From the NCBI RefSeq assembly GCF_902635505.1, contig NC_045430.1:277992181-278056180 (forward strand): 64,000 nucleotides of DNA, read 5' to 3'. Below the pieces are notes generated by a model. It was given only the letters and a program-made list of their open reading frames with translations, did no database searches and was not told where the DNA came from. Made by a program: the position numbers and the translations under genes. The first letter of the stretch is position 1. Each line of letters starts with the position of its first letter. Shown piece after piece: positions 22,444 through 32,815 of the stretch. Source of the stretch: Sarcophilus harrisii. Taxonomy: Eukaryota; Chordata; Mammalia; Dasyuromorphia; Dasyuridae.

Positions 22444-22895
22444 CAATATTATCATTTAAACAAAATGGTGTCTCTGAATTGACCAATGAGTTTTTAATTG
22501 CTAACCTGATGGTCTTTTCTCAGTACTCATTTTTTATTAACTTCTCTGCAGGTTTTGACTCTGTGAATTGTAACTCTCTCCTAGATATTTACTTTCTCTA
22601 CATTTCTATGATATTGCTCTCTCCCAACCCTTTCCTTTTCAGTCCTTTTTCAGATCACTCATGCTTAGCATAGATGTCCCACAGACAGGGCTATGCCCTT
22701 GATCCTCTTCTTTCTTAATGGTATTCTGCCTGATGATCTCGTCAGCCCCATCTATTCAATTATCATCACCATGCTGATAATTCTGACTTTCAAAACTAAT
22801 TATTCAGCCCCATAACTTTCTCTTAACCTTAAGTCTTATACTTCCTAGTACTTATTGTGAAACTTGAATTGGATGTTCCTAGCTTGCTTTGACAT

Positions 22896-23155
22896 CTAGG
22901 TGGAACAGAAGATAGAATCTTAGGTCTAGAGTAGGGAAGGGAGCTAAGTTCAAACTCAGCCTAAGATAATTACTTCCCCTCTGACCCCAGACAAGTCACA
23001 AACTTTGTATGCTTCAGTTACCCAATTATAAAATGGAGATAATAATGGCTCCTACCTTGAGGGATTGATTTCAGAATGGATGAAGTGATATTTAGAAAGC
23101 ACTTAGCACAATGCCTGGCACATAGGTACATAGTAGAAACTGTATAAGTACTTGC
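22896..23155 (+). mobile_element. Near-complete MIR/THER SINE inside the L2 remnant
   Basis: 'catctaggtggaacagaaga', 'ctgaccccagacaagtcaca', 'aaaatggagataataatggc' and 'cacaatgcctggcacatagg' run from head to L2-like tail in sense orientation. Confidence 0.8.
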
Positions 23156-23871
23156 TGCTTCTTACCCCCACTCCTTCCTCTGTCCAACAAGTTTTAAACT
23201 CAGTAGGTCCCAAACTGAGTTCATTAGCTTCTCCCACAACTCTCTCCTTTTCTAAACTTCCTATAGGAATAGGCATCTCTCCTGATGAGAACATTTCTCC
23301 AGCTAAGTGTGATACTGAAGACTTCACTCTCACATATCCAATCTTTTGCCAAGACTTTTCAATTTTACCTTGACACCAGTTCTCCCATTCACTCCTTGCC
23401 AGCACTCTTCTGAAGTCCCTCAACATTTTATACCTGGGCTATTACAAAGGCTTCCTGGCTAGTCTCTATAGCTCAGACTTCTTCATTCCAGTTTCTCCTC
23501 CACTCACCAGTTAATTTTATTTTCCTAAAATACAAAGACCACCATATCACTCATTTACTCAATAAATTCTAATATCCCCACTTTCATTCCAGGATCAAAA
23601 AATAAAACCCTTTGTTTGACATTCAAATCCCCTTATAAACTGATCCCCTCCTACCTTCCCAGTTTTCTTAGAGCTTCCTCATCCCTTCTTCATCTTCAAT
23701 TCAGAGACATAACCTCCTTCCTCTTTTTCAAATAAAATGCTCCATTTACCAACTGTGCATTTTCACTCACTTTCCCTCATGCCTGCAATTCTCTCTCTTA
23801 TCATATCTATCTTCTGGCTTCCTTGACTTGCTTGAAACTATGCTCTTATTGGAGCTTTTTTGTTGTAAGTT

Positions 23872-23948
23872 GGGAAGTTTCTTTCATAGATGAGAAACCT
23901 AACACCTAGAGAGGTGAAGTCACTTTCTGGTGGTCATATAGCCAGGAT
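23872..23948 (-). mobile_element. MIR core fragment
   Basis: 'tcatagatgagaaacctaac', 'ctagagaggtgaagtcactt' and 'ggtggtcatatagccagg' match the reverse MIR core. It ends at the TATC microsatellite. Confidence 0.5.
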
Positions 23949-24004
23949 ATCTATCTATCTATCCATCCATCTATCTATCATCTATCTATCTATCTATCTA
24001 TCTA
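23949..24004. repeat. (TATC)n microsatellite
   Basis: About 13 TATC units with a CATC interruption. Confidence 0.95.
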
Positions 24005-25469
24005 GACACATTTAAGTCCAAGTTTCATCTTACTCCAAGATGTCAGTTGGTTTCTTTTAAGAAAAGTGTTTTGCAAATTCTAAATTGAGATGTGGATATT
24101 TGTACTATTATACTAAATTTTATATAAAAAATACAAATATAGTAATGTTGAACTTTAAACATTCAGACAATAACTGATCATCTCCTAATTTAGACATTTC
24201 TGAGATAATTTAGATTTTTATGTCTTTATAAAATGGTCTAGAGCCATCTGTGATGTGTTCTTTTAATCTCTATTCACTTCTCTGTAGCAAAGAAAGGCAC
24301 TTGAAATCATTCCTTTGACCTTAGAGTGGCCTCAAAGAAGAGACCTGAGCGCATAATACTTGGCCGCTGCCAGTTCTACTATTGACTATTCCCATTAACA
24401 CGAATTGTTAAGGGGCAATGTTATCTCCACTTTTCTCTCTTCCCTTGCTCAGGCCTCCTTAGTTGATCCTTCAAGCTCTTTTCAGCATCAGAAAAAGGAG
24501 ACCTTCCTTGTGAAAGGTATGACAACCATCATTTCGCTTCATCTGTCATTGGAAAACAGAAACATATATATATTTAGCAAGTCACAGAGCCATTTAAATG
24601 AAGTTTTATGTCCTTTCTTGTGTCATTGCCAAAGTTGTGATAACATGGAAATCTTACCAACTTCTGCTGCTTTGGGGAAGAAAAAAAATGACTGAAAGAT
24701 ACCAGAGAAGAAAAATTTTCTGAATATGCAAAGAGAGAGCTTGACTTGTCTCAGGGACATAGGATGTCAAGTAAAAAAAGAAATGGAAAAATCCTGCCAC
24801 AATAAACAGAAGGTTTTTACTTCCAGAGAATAAGGAGTGAGACATTCTAGAGAAAAAGCAACTGCTTGTATTCCAAGGTAGGATAATGGAGATCATTGTT
24901 GCGATATCAAGTGAGAGCTCATTCATTGTCATAAGGAGAAGAGACCAGTTTTGGTCCTTGTGGACTCCCGACTGAAGAGTGTTGGCAGGCCTCTCGTTCA
25001 GCCTGACAGTCCTATTAGAGAGCTCTTCTGGCTTATTCATCCAGGATATGACAGAAATCCTTGCAAGACTTGCCAAATTGTTTTAATGTCCCCCATTTCT
25101 GGTGAAGACAAATGATATGGCCGGAAATGAAATTAGAAGGCATTGCTATCCACGATAAACTCCTGGACAAGGAACTGAAGACATTCAGAGTAATCTTCTA
25201 TGGCTTCCAATTAATGACATGAGTTTCCAACCAAAAAGTCAGATTCAGGAACAGAGGCAGCTACTTAATTAGAGAGTATCTGAAAATAGGGTTTGGAATT
25301 CTTGAGCATAATTTAAAACTTAGGGTTCTAGGCTCTGGGCCAGGCAGAGAGAATACTTAATACATATATTCACTGATAAAATATATATTTGGATCCAATG
25401 GACATTAAACTGGAGAGGAAGACAGAGATAGAGAATGACTTGTGTATATTGACTAAGATTGATACTAGA
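24005..25469. other. Unassigned 1.45 kb stretch
   Basis: No repeat named with confidence. 24940-25080 ('ggtccttgtggactcccgac') faintly recalls antisense L3/CR1. The 140-codon minus frame at 24654-25076 has no recognisable product. Confidence 0.35.
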
Positions 25470-25470
25470 G

Positions 25471-25690
25471 GCCGGGGTTTTTAACTTTTTTGGGTGTTTG
25501 GTAAGGGTCCCTTTTGTAATGAGGTAATGACTACGGATTCCTTCTCAGAATAATGTTTTAAATAACCAAAGACAATGTTAAATTTTGGTTTGAGGTTAGT
25601 GAAAATAAAAATATAGTTTTTCCAACTAAATTTATGGACCCCTTGAAAGACTCCTTGGGAATCTTTGGCTCTAGCTTAAGAACTGTCACA
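25471..25690. mobile_element. Small hAT-like non-autonomous DNA element
   Basis: The ends are roughly inverted: left 'ggggtttttaactttttt', right 'gctctagcttaagaactgtc', i.e. the 'gggttcttaacct...ggttaagaaccc' pattern of mammalian hAT-derived MER elements. Inside, 'cggattccttctcagaataa' and 'tttatggaccccttgaaaga' fit the same class. About 220 bp, no transposase. The flanking 8-mers are only partly alike. Confidence 0.55.
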
Positions 25691-25924
25691 GAGAGTAATT
25701 AAAACATAGCTAGAATAGCAGTAGACATGCCTAATTTTTGTCTGAAATGATGTCAAGAAGAGAGTAAATTAGAGTACCAAATATAAAGAGGCAAATTTAA
25801 CTGTTTGGATATCATGGAAATGTGATTGGGTGAAATCCAGAGCAGAAATTTGGCTTTGGAAGAATATATACCTTATTCAAAAGTAAGAAAATATCTGAAA
25901 AACAGGGAGAGAAAGAACATGACA

Positions 25925-26095
25925 TTAGATGTGAATGAGTTTTGCCCTTCTTCAAATGTTGTGTCCAGTACTGAAAAGAGTGCAGGACATGTGGGCTGAC
26001 CAAGGGAGAATGTACCAAGATGTCTCCCTGCTCCAGGGTGAGCAATGAGCCTCTCTGAGGGTATTCAAAAATGGCATTAGCTTTCTGGGCTGTAA
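25925..26095 (-). mobile_element. L3/CR1 LINE fragment
   Basis: 'tgtgtccagtactgaaaaga', 'gtgggctgaccaagggagaa' and 'aatggcattagctttctggg' match the antisense order of CR1/L3 (cccagtactgaacacagtactccagatgtggtctgaccagg ... cattagcttttttggctg). Confidence 0.7.
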
Positions 26096-26393
26096 AGCTC
26101 CAGAATTCTTCAGCTTTTATCTCCCACCCACTCTACTCTGACTAGCTCTCCTCTGTGCAAGTAATACTTGTTCCTTCTTTTCTGTTGTTCAGCTGCCTTT
26201 AAGACTCATCCCAATCTCCATTTTTTCTGGAGGCCATTCCCAGTTTTCCCATTCTATACCCCCCCCCCCCCACGCACACACAGACACACACATTATACTC
26301 TCAAATTACCTTCCATTTGCTTTGTCAATATCTTGTTACCTAGTTTTCTGTCTGTTGTTTCCCCCAGTGGAACTTTGGCTATTGGATATATTC
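26096..26393. other. Unassigned sequence with C tract and CA patch
   Basis: A C10-12 tract and CA-rich patch at 26260-26293. Otherwise nothing recognised. Confidence 0.4.
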
Positions 26394-26619
26394 TGTCGGG
26401 GTGGATGATTACAAGAAAACAATAGACAAATGCTAATTTAATAACACTTTATTGATGGTAGGAGAACTCGACCAAGCTCTCCAGAGGACTTCCCCTCTAT
26501 GGGGAAGCTTTTTCATGTATGGACCAGAGGATCATGGGAAAGTTCTCAGCTCCATTCCATTCTCAAAACAAAACACTCAAAAACAAAAGAAAAAATGAAA
26601 CTCTTTGAGGAACTCGACA
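26394..26619 (-). mobile_element. Short solo-LTR-like fossil
   Basis: A 226-bp unit with TG...CA-type ends: on the minus strand it starts 'tgtcgagttcctc' and ends 'ccaccccgaca'. An AATAAA-type signal followed by ~55 bp fits an R-U5 end and sets the minus orientation. Flanking tetramers 'attc' and 'cttc' differ by one base. No internal retroviral region was recognised. Family unassigned. Confidence 0.5.
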
Positions 26620-26874
26620 CTTCTGGTGCCCTCAGTGAATCTGGGATTTGAGTGAGGGAAGGATTTGCAAGATATTGCAAAACTTTGCACTCAAAGAGAT
26701 AGCAGCGTGGTACCCTAGAAAGGGGATTGGGTTTGGGCTTGATAGGGGAGAAGCTTTAATCAGTTGTGATGTGATTTTTAATCTGCCAAACATAGATTCT
26801 TAGAACTTCTCTACCTTCCAACAGCAAGTGCAAGAGTGTTGATCATGGATTCCTGAATCTACTAAGAACAAAAT

Positions 26875-27090
26875 CCATTTATACAGAACTTCCAGGTTTA
26901 AAACATGGTTTATAAACATTGTCCTTTCTGACCCTCACAGCAATTCTGTGGGTAAATATTGCAGCTGTGATTATACCCACTTCTACTATGGAGGAAACAG
27001 GAAATTAAAGTGACTTTTTCAGGATCGCTCGGTGGGTACATATCAGAGGCAGAAATCCAACCCGGGTCCTTAGCCCAGGACTCTATCTAG
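26875..27090 (-). mobile_element. MIR SINE
   Basis: 'tttataaacattgtcctttc', 'gaccctcacagcaattctgt', 'ctatggaggaaacaggaaat' and 'atccaacccgggtccttagc' follow the reverse-strand MIR. Confidence 0.75.
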
Positions 27091-27171
27091 AACATCAGGA
27101 AACTTTTGCTTTCTTTTTAGCTTTTGTGTTCTTCATGATGTCATCATCCATATAACTATGCCTTCTTTGGA

Positions 27172-27375
27172 ATACTAGGCAGCATAGTGGATAGTGTTAG
27201 GCTGAGACTTAAGGACATTTCAGTTCGAATCCTACCTTTATCTACTTGCTAGCTCTATGAATTTGAGCATGTCATTTAACATCTATCTGCCTCAGTTTCC
27301 TCATTTGTAAAATAGAACTCATAATATCCCATTCCTCAGAGAGACAAATCTTAAGTATTAGCTATTGGTTTTAAT
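27172..27375 (+). mobile_element. MIR/THER SINE
   Basis: 'ggcagcatagtggatagtgt', 'cagttcgaatcctaccttta', 'tgcctcagtttcctcatttg' and 'aaatagaactcataatatcc' follow the sense MIR. Confidence 0.8.
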
Positions 27376-27399
27376 TACAAATAATATATAGATGTGATC

Positions 27400-27490
27400 T
27401 CTCTATACATATATACATACTCACATATCTGTCTGTCTGTCCATCCATCTATCTATCTATCTATCTATCTATGTATACATACACATATAG
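27400..27490. repeat. (TCTG)n/(TATC)n microsatellite
   Basis: CATA/TGTC/TCTG and then TATC units, directly downstream of the THER SINE tail. Confidence 0.9.
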
Positions 27491-28204
27491 CTATTGTTAT
27501 GAGGCAAAAATCACCATCCTGGATGTTTAATGAGAAATGAGGAATAGGGACACAAACATATGTGAAAGTTTCAGTCACACTTTCACTCTTGGTCACCAGT
27601 GACTTTGATCATTGAGGAATCTTACTGAAAACCCTGAGAGTTATTTTGGTTCTTACTGATCATTTCTCTTCTCTGGGATTTTTTCCTCCATATGTAATGA
27701 GGAGCTTGGAGTAGAGAGCTGTGCGGTTCTTTCTAGCTCAAAAGTCCACGGATGTTACGAGAATAAATGGGGCCTAATTCTCGAATTGGCCAAATATGTT
27801 TTCCCTCAATGGATGTGAGCCAATCTTAAGTCTCTGGTTGTCACACACATGGCTTCAACGATGACTGGATCTGACAAGCATGCGAGAGGCTGCTCTAGTT
27901 TTTACATTTTTACGGTATTAATTCTTCTCATTTCTGGGCATGTGAAGGTGATATGGCTTTAATGAAGTCTTAATTTCCCTTCTTCTGGTGTAACACACAG
28001 GAAACCAGGCTTCCCTAGTTCAAGTGTTGCCCTGGCAGATGTTCTTTATGTAACCACAGCATTTGGGCAGATGAGGCTCCAGCCTCGCCTGTTAAGTGAC
28101 CCTCATAAGGAAGTCTTACTGCTTTCCTGGGGACATGGAAGACCGGAATTGCAAGCAGGTTTCACAGTCTCTTCAGAAAGAAAGGAGAAGAATTACCCCA
28201 GAAC
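27491..28204. other. Unassigned, mostly non-repeat sequence
   Basis: No repeat recognised in ~700 bp. Several CpGs remain near 27720-27900. No exon is recognisable. Confidence 0.4.
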
Positions 28205-28530
28205 CACACATTCTCAGAACTGAAAGCAACCTTAGTGATACAAAGAGACCAAAAGCCCCCTGTGTAACATCCCTGAGCTCATATAGCCTTTGCCTGAAGA
28301 CCTGGTCCAATAAGAAGGGGACTTGCATCCTTTTCCCTACTCCAAAGAAGCTAATTCTTCTTGGGCCCAGCTCTGTTTGAAACTTTTTTTCTCTCTTAAA
28401 AACAAGCCTAATTCTGCCTCTTTGCTTCTTGTCCAACCCATAGGGCCAATCAGAACAGGGGCGATCCCTCTGCCCCATGAGGGCTAAGGAAGGGCAACAG
28501 AATTGACTTCTAAGAACATGTTCTATGAGA
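28205..28530 (-). mobile_element. L3/CR1 LINE 3' tail
   Basis: 'gaactgaaagcaaccttagt', 'tgtaacatccctgagctcat', 'agcctttgcctgaagacctg' and 'aaacaagcctaattctgcct' reproduce the antisense CR1/L3 3' tail in order. It lies within the 144-codon minus frame at 28173-28607, which is therefore not a gene. Confidence 0.8.
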
Positions 28531-29295
28531 AGGCCAGTAACCTTGTGAGGCTGAATTAAAACCAGATGCCAACTCACCTCCAAACGTGATTCTAATTGTA
28601 TAATCAAAGGAAATGCCTATCCTGGCCTGGGCAGGCTCCCTGCTGCCTCAGTCTGTCTCAGAGCCAAGGTTCCTGCCCTCTTGGACTGCTCAAGGGCCTT
28701 TAATGCTGTGAAGAGCTCTCATTTGGAGGAGCACATATCCATAGCTATGAGCTGGGAAAAACTCACTCCATGGGGCTAAATTGTACTTTCTGGGCCTCCT
28801 CCTCTAAGGTTCCTACCCAGACATCCTTTTTCTTTTGTAAGTGCCATTTTGCTGAAGTCAAGAAGGAGAGCAATAGAGATAAGTCTAGCAGCCCAGATTC
28901 ATGCAGAGCGTGTCATCAAGCAACAGAGACCCAACAATAGTATCCAGCTCATTCATCATCAGGGATGTGAAACACCCTGGGAAATGTAGGCACTTACCAG
29001 GCTCTCCAACTTCACAACAGTAAATTATGGCATCTCATCGGGTTAAATCAAGGATGAACCGGACAAGAATAACTCATCTTGCCTTACCCATGGTCTGCAG
29101 AGCTTTAGAATGACAGAAGGAAAAAGTAACAGGGGAAGTCAGAGCTCATTTATGCAGAAGCAGGAAATAGTTCTCTGGATTCAAGGTGTAGAGGGAGAGC
29201 TCTCACCTACTAGAAAGATTTCAACAGAAAAATGCCAGTCTTTGTTTGTTGGCATATTTACCCAATAAAGAACACAAATGGGTTTCTGTGTTTTC
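28531..29295. other. Unassigned sequence
   Basis: GC somewhat above average at 28620-28830. No repeat family or exon recognised. Confidence 0.35.
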
Positions 29296-29300
29296 TCTCT

Positions 29301-29360
<60 letters not shown>

Positions 29361-29430
29361 GCTTCTCTGTCTCCCTCCTTTTCTCTTTCTCTCTCTCTCT
29401 CTCCCTCTTTCTTCTTTCTCCCCCTCTCCC
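29296..29430. repeat. (CT)n microsatellite
   Basis: A long CT run with TTT and CC interruptions. Open frames on both strands here (Ser/Leu and Arg/Glu rich) are artefacts. Confidence 0.96.
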
Positions 29431-30230
29431 CATATTTACCAGACTCCTTAAAGTAGGCTTTTGGGACACCAGATCTCAATCAGAGATGTAACAAGTGTTA
29501 CATGGAATCTTCTAACCCTAAACTGCATTGTTGTCTGGGTACGTGAATTTGAAATTATTACTAATTGAAGGTAAAAGAATAGAACTAATCTTACCTGGAG
29601 CATTTTTCTGGCTTTTATTGACTTCAAAACTGACCCACTTCCTTTTTTGATCTTCTATTGCCTGTTAGAATTGCTCTTCATATGCAAGTCATTTTGTTAA
29701 TATCTTGGTGTCCCTTTCATATATTTCTCTTTACTCCACTTCATTTTTAATTTTGCTCCTTTGAAGATTGCAGAATTTCTTATTATAGCCATATGGTATT
29801 GCTAGAAAATATATTTGTGTCTGAAAAAATGGATTCTTCTTTCAGGCAACAGCTACAGAGTGCTGAAAGTGCCGGGTGATACTTTACTTGCCCCTTAGTC
29901 CTGTTCAGTATTGGGCTCCACTCCTTGTGTGTGTCTCTGCCATTCTTGTTTAAGAAAACTGTATTGTTGCACTAATGCATCGCCTCACCTGCCCAATGGT
30001 AGGCCATAAGGTAGACAAAAGACATTCTTTGGCCAGTTTTTGGATGTCTTTTCTGAGTAACCCTGGGATCTCTGACACTCTTTAGTATTCTGGGGTTTGA
30101 TGTAATGAGCAGGTACAACAAACATTGAGTGCCCAAAAGTGGAATGAGATCATTTAAGATCTCCTGATAGAGATGGGTACCTTCTCTTTAACTTAAGAGT
30201 TGTCTGGAACCTTGAGAGATTAGATCAGTC
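29431..30230. other. Unassigned sequence
   Basis: No recognised repeat or gene in ~800 bp. Confidence 0.35.
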
Positions 30231-30234
30231 AGTC

Positions 30235-30365
30235 ATTTGAGAAGCATTAATTAAGCACTTACTGTGTAACAGGCACTAAAGTGATTTAACCAGCAGGTGT
30301 CAGAGGCAGAATTCAAATCTTCTTTTATCTCTGGGACTCTGAAGCCAGTTTTCTCTCCACAACGC
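30235..30365 (-). mobile_element. MIR/THER SINE with internal loss
   Basis: 'taattaagcacttactgtgt' (L2-like tail) is followed closely by 'cagaattcaaatcttctttt' (core), so the middle of the SINE is missing. Confidence 0.6.
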
Positions 30366-30494
30366 TGAGTGACCCTCAGTTTTTGAGGGACAAGCCCCTT
30401 GCTGACTGGCTCTAGTGGAAGAAATTCCCACACCAGAAATTCTTCTTTCTAAGGAAGTAGGTCTGATTTCAAAACTGACAAACAAAGATCCATG

Positions 30495-30560
30495 GTATTT
30501 GCATAACCCTTTAGTGCTTTGTATACATTATCTCCTTTGAGACTTGCCACAAGGTGAGTA
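30495..30560 (-). mobile_element. MIR fragment
   Basis: 'gcataaccctttagtgcttt' and 'cattatctcctttgagactt' match the reverse MIR 3' part. Confidence 0.5.
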
Positions 30561-30679
30561 GAATAAGACTGTAGGCTTGGGAGAAAACAGGAGGTTTAGA
30601 AATGAAGAGAAAGCATACACAGCTTTTAGGAGAGTCAATGTGTCCACTTTCTAGTCTTAATTGAAGGGTCCAAGCTGGA

Positions 30680-31080
30680 AGGAAGATGATCCTTAGGTAT
30701 CATCTAGTCCAAATTTCTGATTTTACAAAGGAAGAAACTGAGACCTAGAGACCTTAAGTAATATACCCAAGACATGCCATTGAGGTTGTTCAGTCATTTC
30801 AGTTCTGTCTGTCTTTCCATGACCCCATTTGGAATTTTCTATCAGAAATACTGAAGTGGTTTTGCTAGTTCCTTCTCCAGCTTCTTTTACAGATGAGGAA
30901 ATGGAGATAAACAGGGTTAAGTGACTTGGCCAAAGTCACACAGTAGTAAGTATCTGAGACTGGGTTTGAGCTGAAGGATTGCTGATTCTACTTCTGTTGC
31001 ATATTGCACCTAACTGTTCCTACCATAAGTAGTGAGAGGCAGTGACAGGAATTGAATCCAGATATCCTGGCTCCAAATAG
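30680..31080 (-). mobile_element. MIR SINE split by an RTE-SINE
   Basis: The left part, 'gatccttaggtatcatctag' to 'agtaatatacccaagacatg', and the right part, 'agtgagaggcagtgacagga' to 'atatcctggctccaaatag', are consecutive in MIR but separated here by the SINE at 30783-31020. Confidence 0.7.
30783..31020 (-). mobile_element. RTE-tailed CORE-SINE nested in a MIR
   Basis: 'gaggttgttcagtcatttca', 'tttccatgaccccatttgga', 'agggttaagtgacttggcca' give tail and core on the reverse strand. The head near 31000 is decayed. Confidence 0.82.
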
Positions 31081-31084
31081 ATTT

Positions 31085-31960
31085 TCTTCTGTTGAACTGT
31101 ACTAAATATGGGGGGGAAATTAGAACTTGGGAGAAAACACTGGTACATTGAATTACTATTTGTTGTATATTCTCATTATATCAATTGAATTGCAGATTGC
31201 TTGTCCAACAAATGTAAATAGAAATCCCTTGTCTGGAAGGACTGAAGCCCTGACCTTTTTCTCAAACCCACAGTTATATAGTTAGTGAAGGATGGAGGTG
31301 TTCCCTTCAGTCCTGGAACTGCAGCTTCCCAGGGGATGAGAGATAAGAAAAAGAGGCAGGAGAGAGGGGAAGAGACTGATTCCAGCTGGAGCCTCAAGTG
31401 CTGGAACACACAGATAGAGCACCCCTGCTTATGCCCATGCTGAGTCCTCTCTGACATGGGCTTCCATGCTGGGACTTCTTTGCAAGATACAGAACATCAC
31501 AAATTACACTCTAATTTGTCACCTCATTTTTCTCTGAAGCCAAATTCTGGGCATGTTCAGGCTTCTTCAGAACTATGTGAGATTCTTTCTATCACCCCTC
31601 CCAAGTAGATCAACATAAGGGCTGATTTAATTTGATATATTACACTTAGTAATAAGTAAATTGATGGCAATGAGTAGGACCCTCTTTAGGCCTGGATTTG
31701 TTCCACAAAATAGGCCTTGTGAATCGCCAAGATGGGAGGCAATTACTATGGCTCCCTCCTTTTGCTCTTCCTTCCTGCTCCAGTGTGGATTTGATGCTCA
31801 TTCTCCTTTACCCATCAAGGCCGTTTCTATAAATGTCCACTGAGGGATGGTTTCTATCAGGAGAGATATAGCCTGTCACGGAGCTGATGGAGTAGTAAAA
31901 AATAAGTTTACTAATTATTGAGACAAAGAACTTGAAAGTAAGAATCTCACATCCTCACTC
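31085..31960. other. Unassigned, mostly non-repeat sequence
   Basis: No repeat recognised in ~870 bp. Open frames at 31176-31457 (-) and 31661-31843 (+) have unrecognisable products. Confidence 0.35.
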
Positions 31961-31964
31961 AACA

Positions 31965-32190
31965 AGTATGTATTAAATCTCAGCTTTGATATCAGGCCCC
32001 TTCTGGCCACTGAGGCACAAAGACAAAGACCAAGTTGTTTCTTTCTCAAGAAGCTTACTGTCTGATGATGGAAAATGCCAGGTACATATATAAACAAAGA
32101 AAAAAAAAACAATATGAATTTTTTAGGAGGAAACTAATGACTGAGGAAGGGAATGACAACTGATCTATACCCCTGAATAGGATGGGGAGC
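31965..32190 (-). mobile_element. L2 LINE 3' end
   Basis: 'caacaagtatgtattaaatc', 'ctgaggcacaaagacaaaga' and 'ctcaagaagcttactgtctg' follow the antisense L2 3' UTR. The copy decays towards 32340. Confidence 0.65.
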
Positions 32191-32342
32191 TCCATGCACA
32201 AAACATGAAATTGGCAAAGGAGTAGTCTTCAGATGGCACCAGTAGAATAAAGATGAAGAGGTAGTATCATGGACACAGGGCAGAGCTAACAAGCCACTTT
32301 GAATGGGAAAAGAAGAATTTTTGAAGGGAATTAAAATTAAGT

Positions 32343-32357
32343 GGAAGAAGAAGAAGA

Positions 32358-32397
<40 letters not shown>

Positions 32398-32610
32398 AGA
32401 AGAAGAAGAATTAAGAGAAGAGGAAGAGGAAACAAAGAAGAATTAAGAGAAAGAAGAGAAAACAAAGAAGAAGATGAAAAAGAAGAGGAAGAAAGAGGAG
32501 GAAAAGAAGAAGGACAAGACAAACAAGAACAAGAACAAGAAGAAAGAAGAACAACAAGAAGAAAAAGAATTAAGAGGAAGAGCAGGAGGAGACAAAGAAG
32601 AAGAAAAATG
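32343..32610. repeat. GAA/GTA/ACAAGA purine-rich microsatellite
   Basis: (GAA)n, (GTA)n and mixed AAGAAG/AACAAG units over ~270 bp, set between two antisense L2 segments. The Lys/Glu/Arg-rich and Ser/Leu-rich frames across it are artefacts. Confidence 0.92.
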
Positions 32611-32612
32611 GA

Positions 32613-32815
32613 TTAGAAAAGTAGGTGGGAGCCAGATCATAGTATACTTTTGCAAATTTTTTTTTGTTATCTTAGAGGCAGTTGGGAGCCACAGATGATT
32701 TGTGGACCTGCTATCCACAGAGTTCTTGATATGCACCAACAAATTCAAAAAACACAAATAAAAATGGTTCTTGCCCTCGAGGAGTTTACATTCTGCCAAT
32801 AGGTTATGAGTCACT
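32613..32815 (-). mobile_element. L2 LINE segments
   Basis: 'gtaggtgggagccagatcat' and 'gaggcagttgggagccacag' match an upstream antisense L2 part. 'cttgccctcgaggagtttac' (from ~32770) matches the L2 3' end, so a second L2 piece may begin near 32715. Confidence 0.6.

Larger units (their letters stand above)
21260..23870 (+). mobile_element. Long L2/CR1-type LINE remnant, three pieces
   Basis: The sense order of an L2-like LINE is visible in pieces. 21260-21820 is an upstream region with low certainty. 22451-22895 is the reverse-transcriptase region: 'taattgctaacctgatggtc', 'ttttctcagtactcattttt', 'gatgtcccacagacagggct'. 23180-23870 is further coding region and 3' part: 'cctgggctattacaaaggct', 'cattcaaatccccttataaa'. 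No intact reading frame survives. An L1 (21828-22443) and a THER SINE (22896-23155) interrupt it. Confidence 0.65.

Noticed and set aside
22479-22673. Frame in the L2 reverse-transcriptase region as a gene
   Set aside because: It is a short fragment of a decayed LINE, interrupted on both sides.
23949-24004. CRISPR-like periodic repeat
   Set aside because: A tetranucleotide microsatellite with no spacers, in a vertebrate-type window.
24654-25076. 140-codon minus-strand frame
   Set aside because: No recognisable domain, no splice or promoter context, and part may be a decayed L3. Left as unassigned.
26620-26660. Primer-binding-site-like 'tctggtgccctcag' after the LTR-like unit
   Set aside because: The polyadenylation-type signal indicates the opposite orientation, and no internal retroviral region follows. 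Treated as flank.
28173-28607. 144-codon minus-strand open frame
   Set aside because: Most of it lies in an L3/CR1 3' tail, which is non-coding.
32337-32814. Lys/Glu/Arg-rich (+) and Ser/Leu-rich (-) frames
   Set aside because: Both are products of the GAA/GTA microsatellite.
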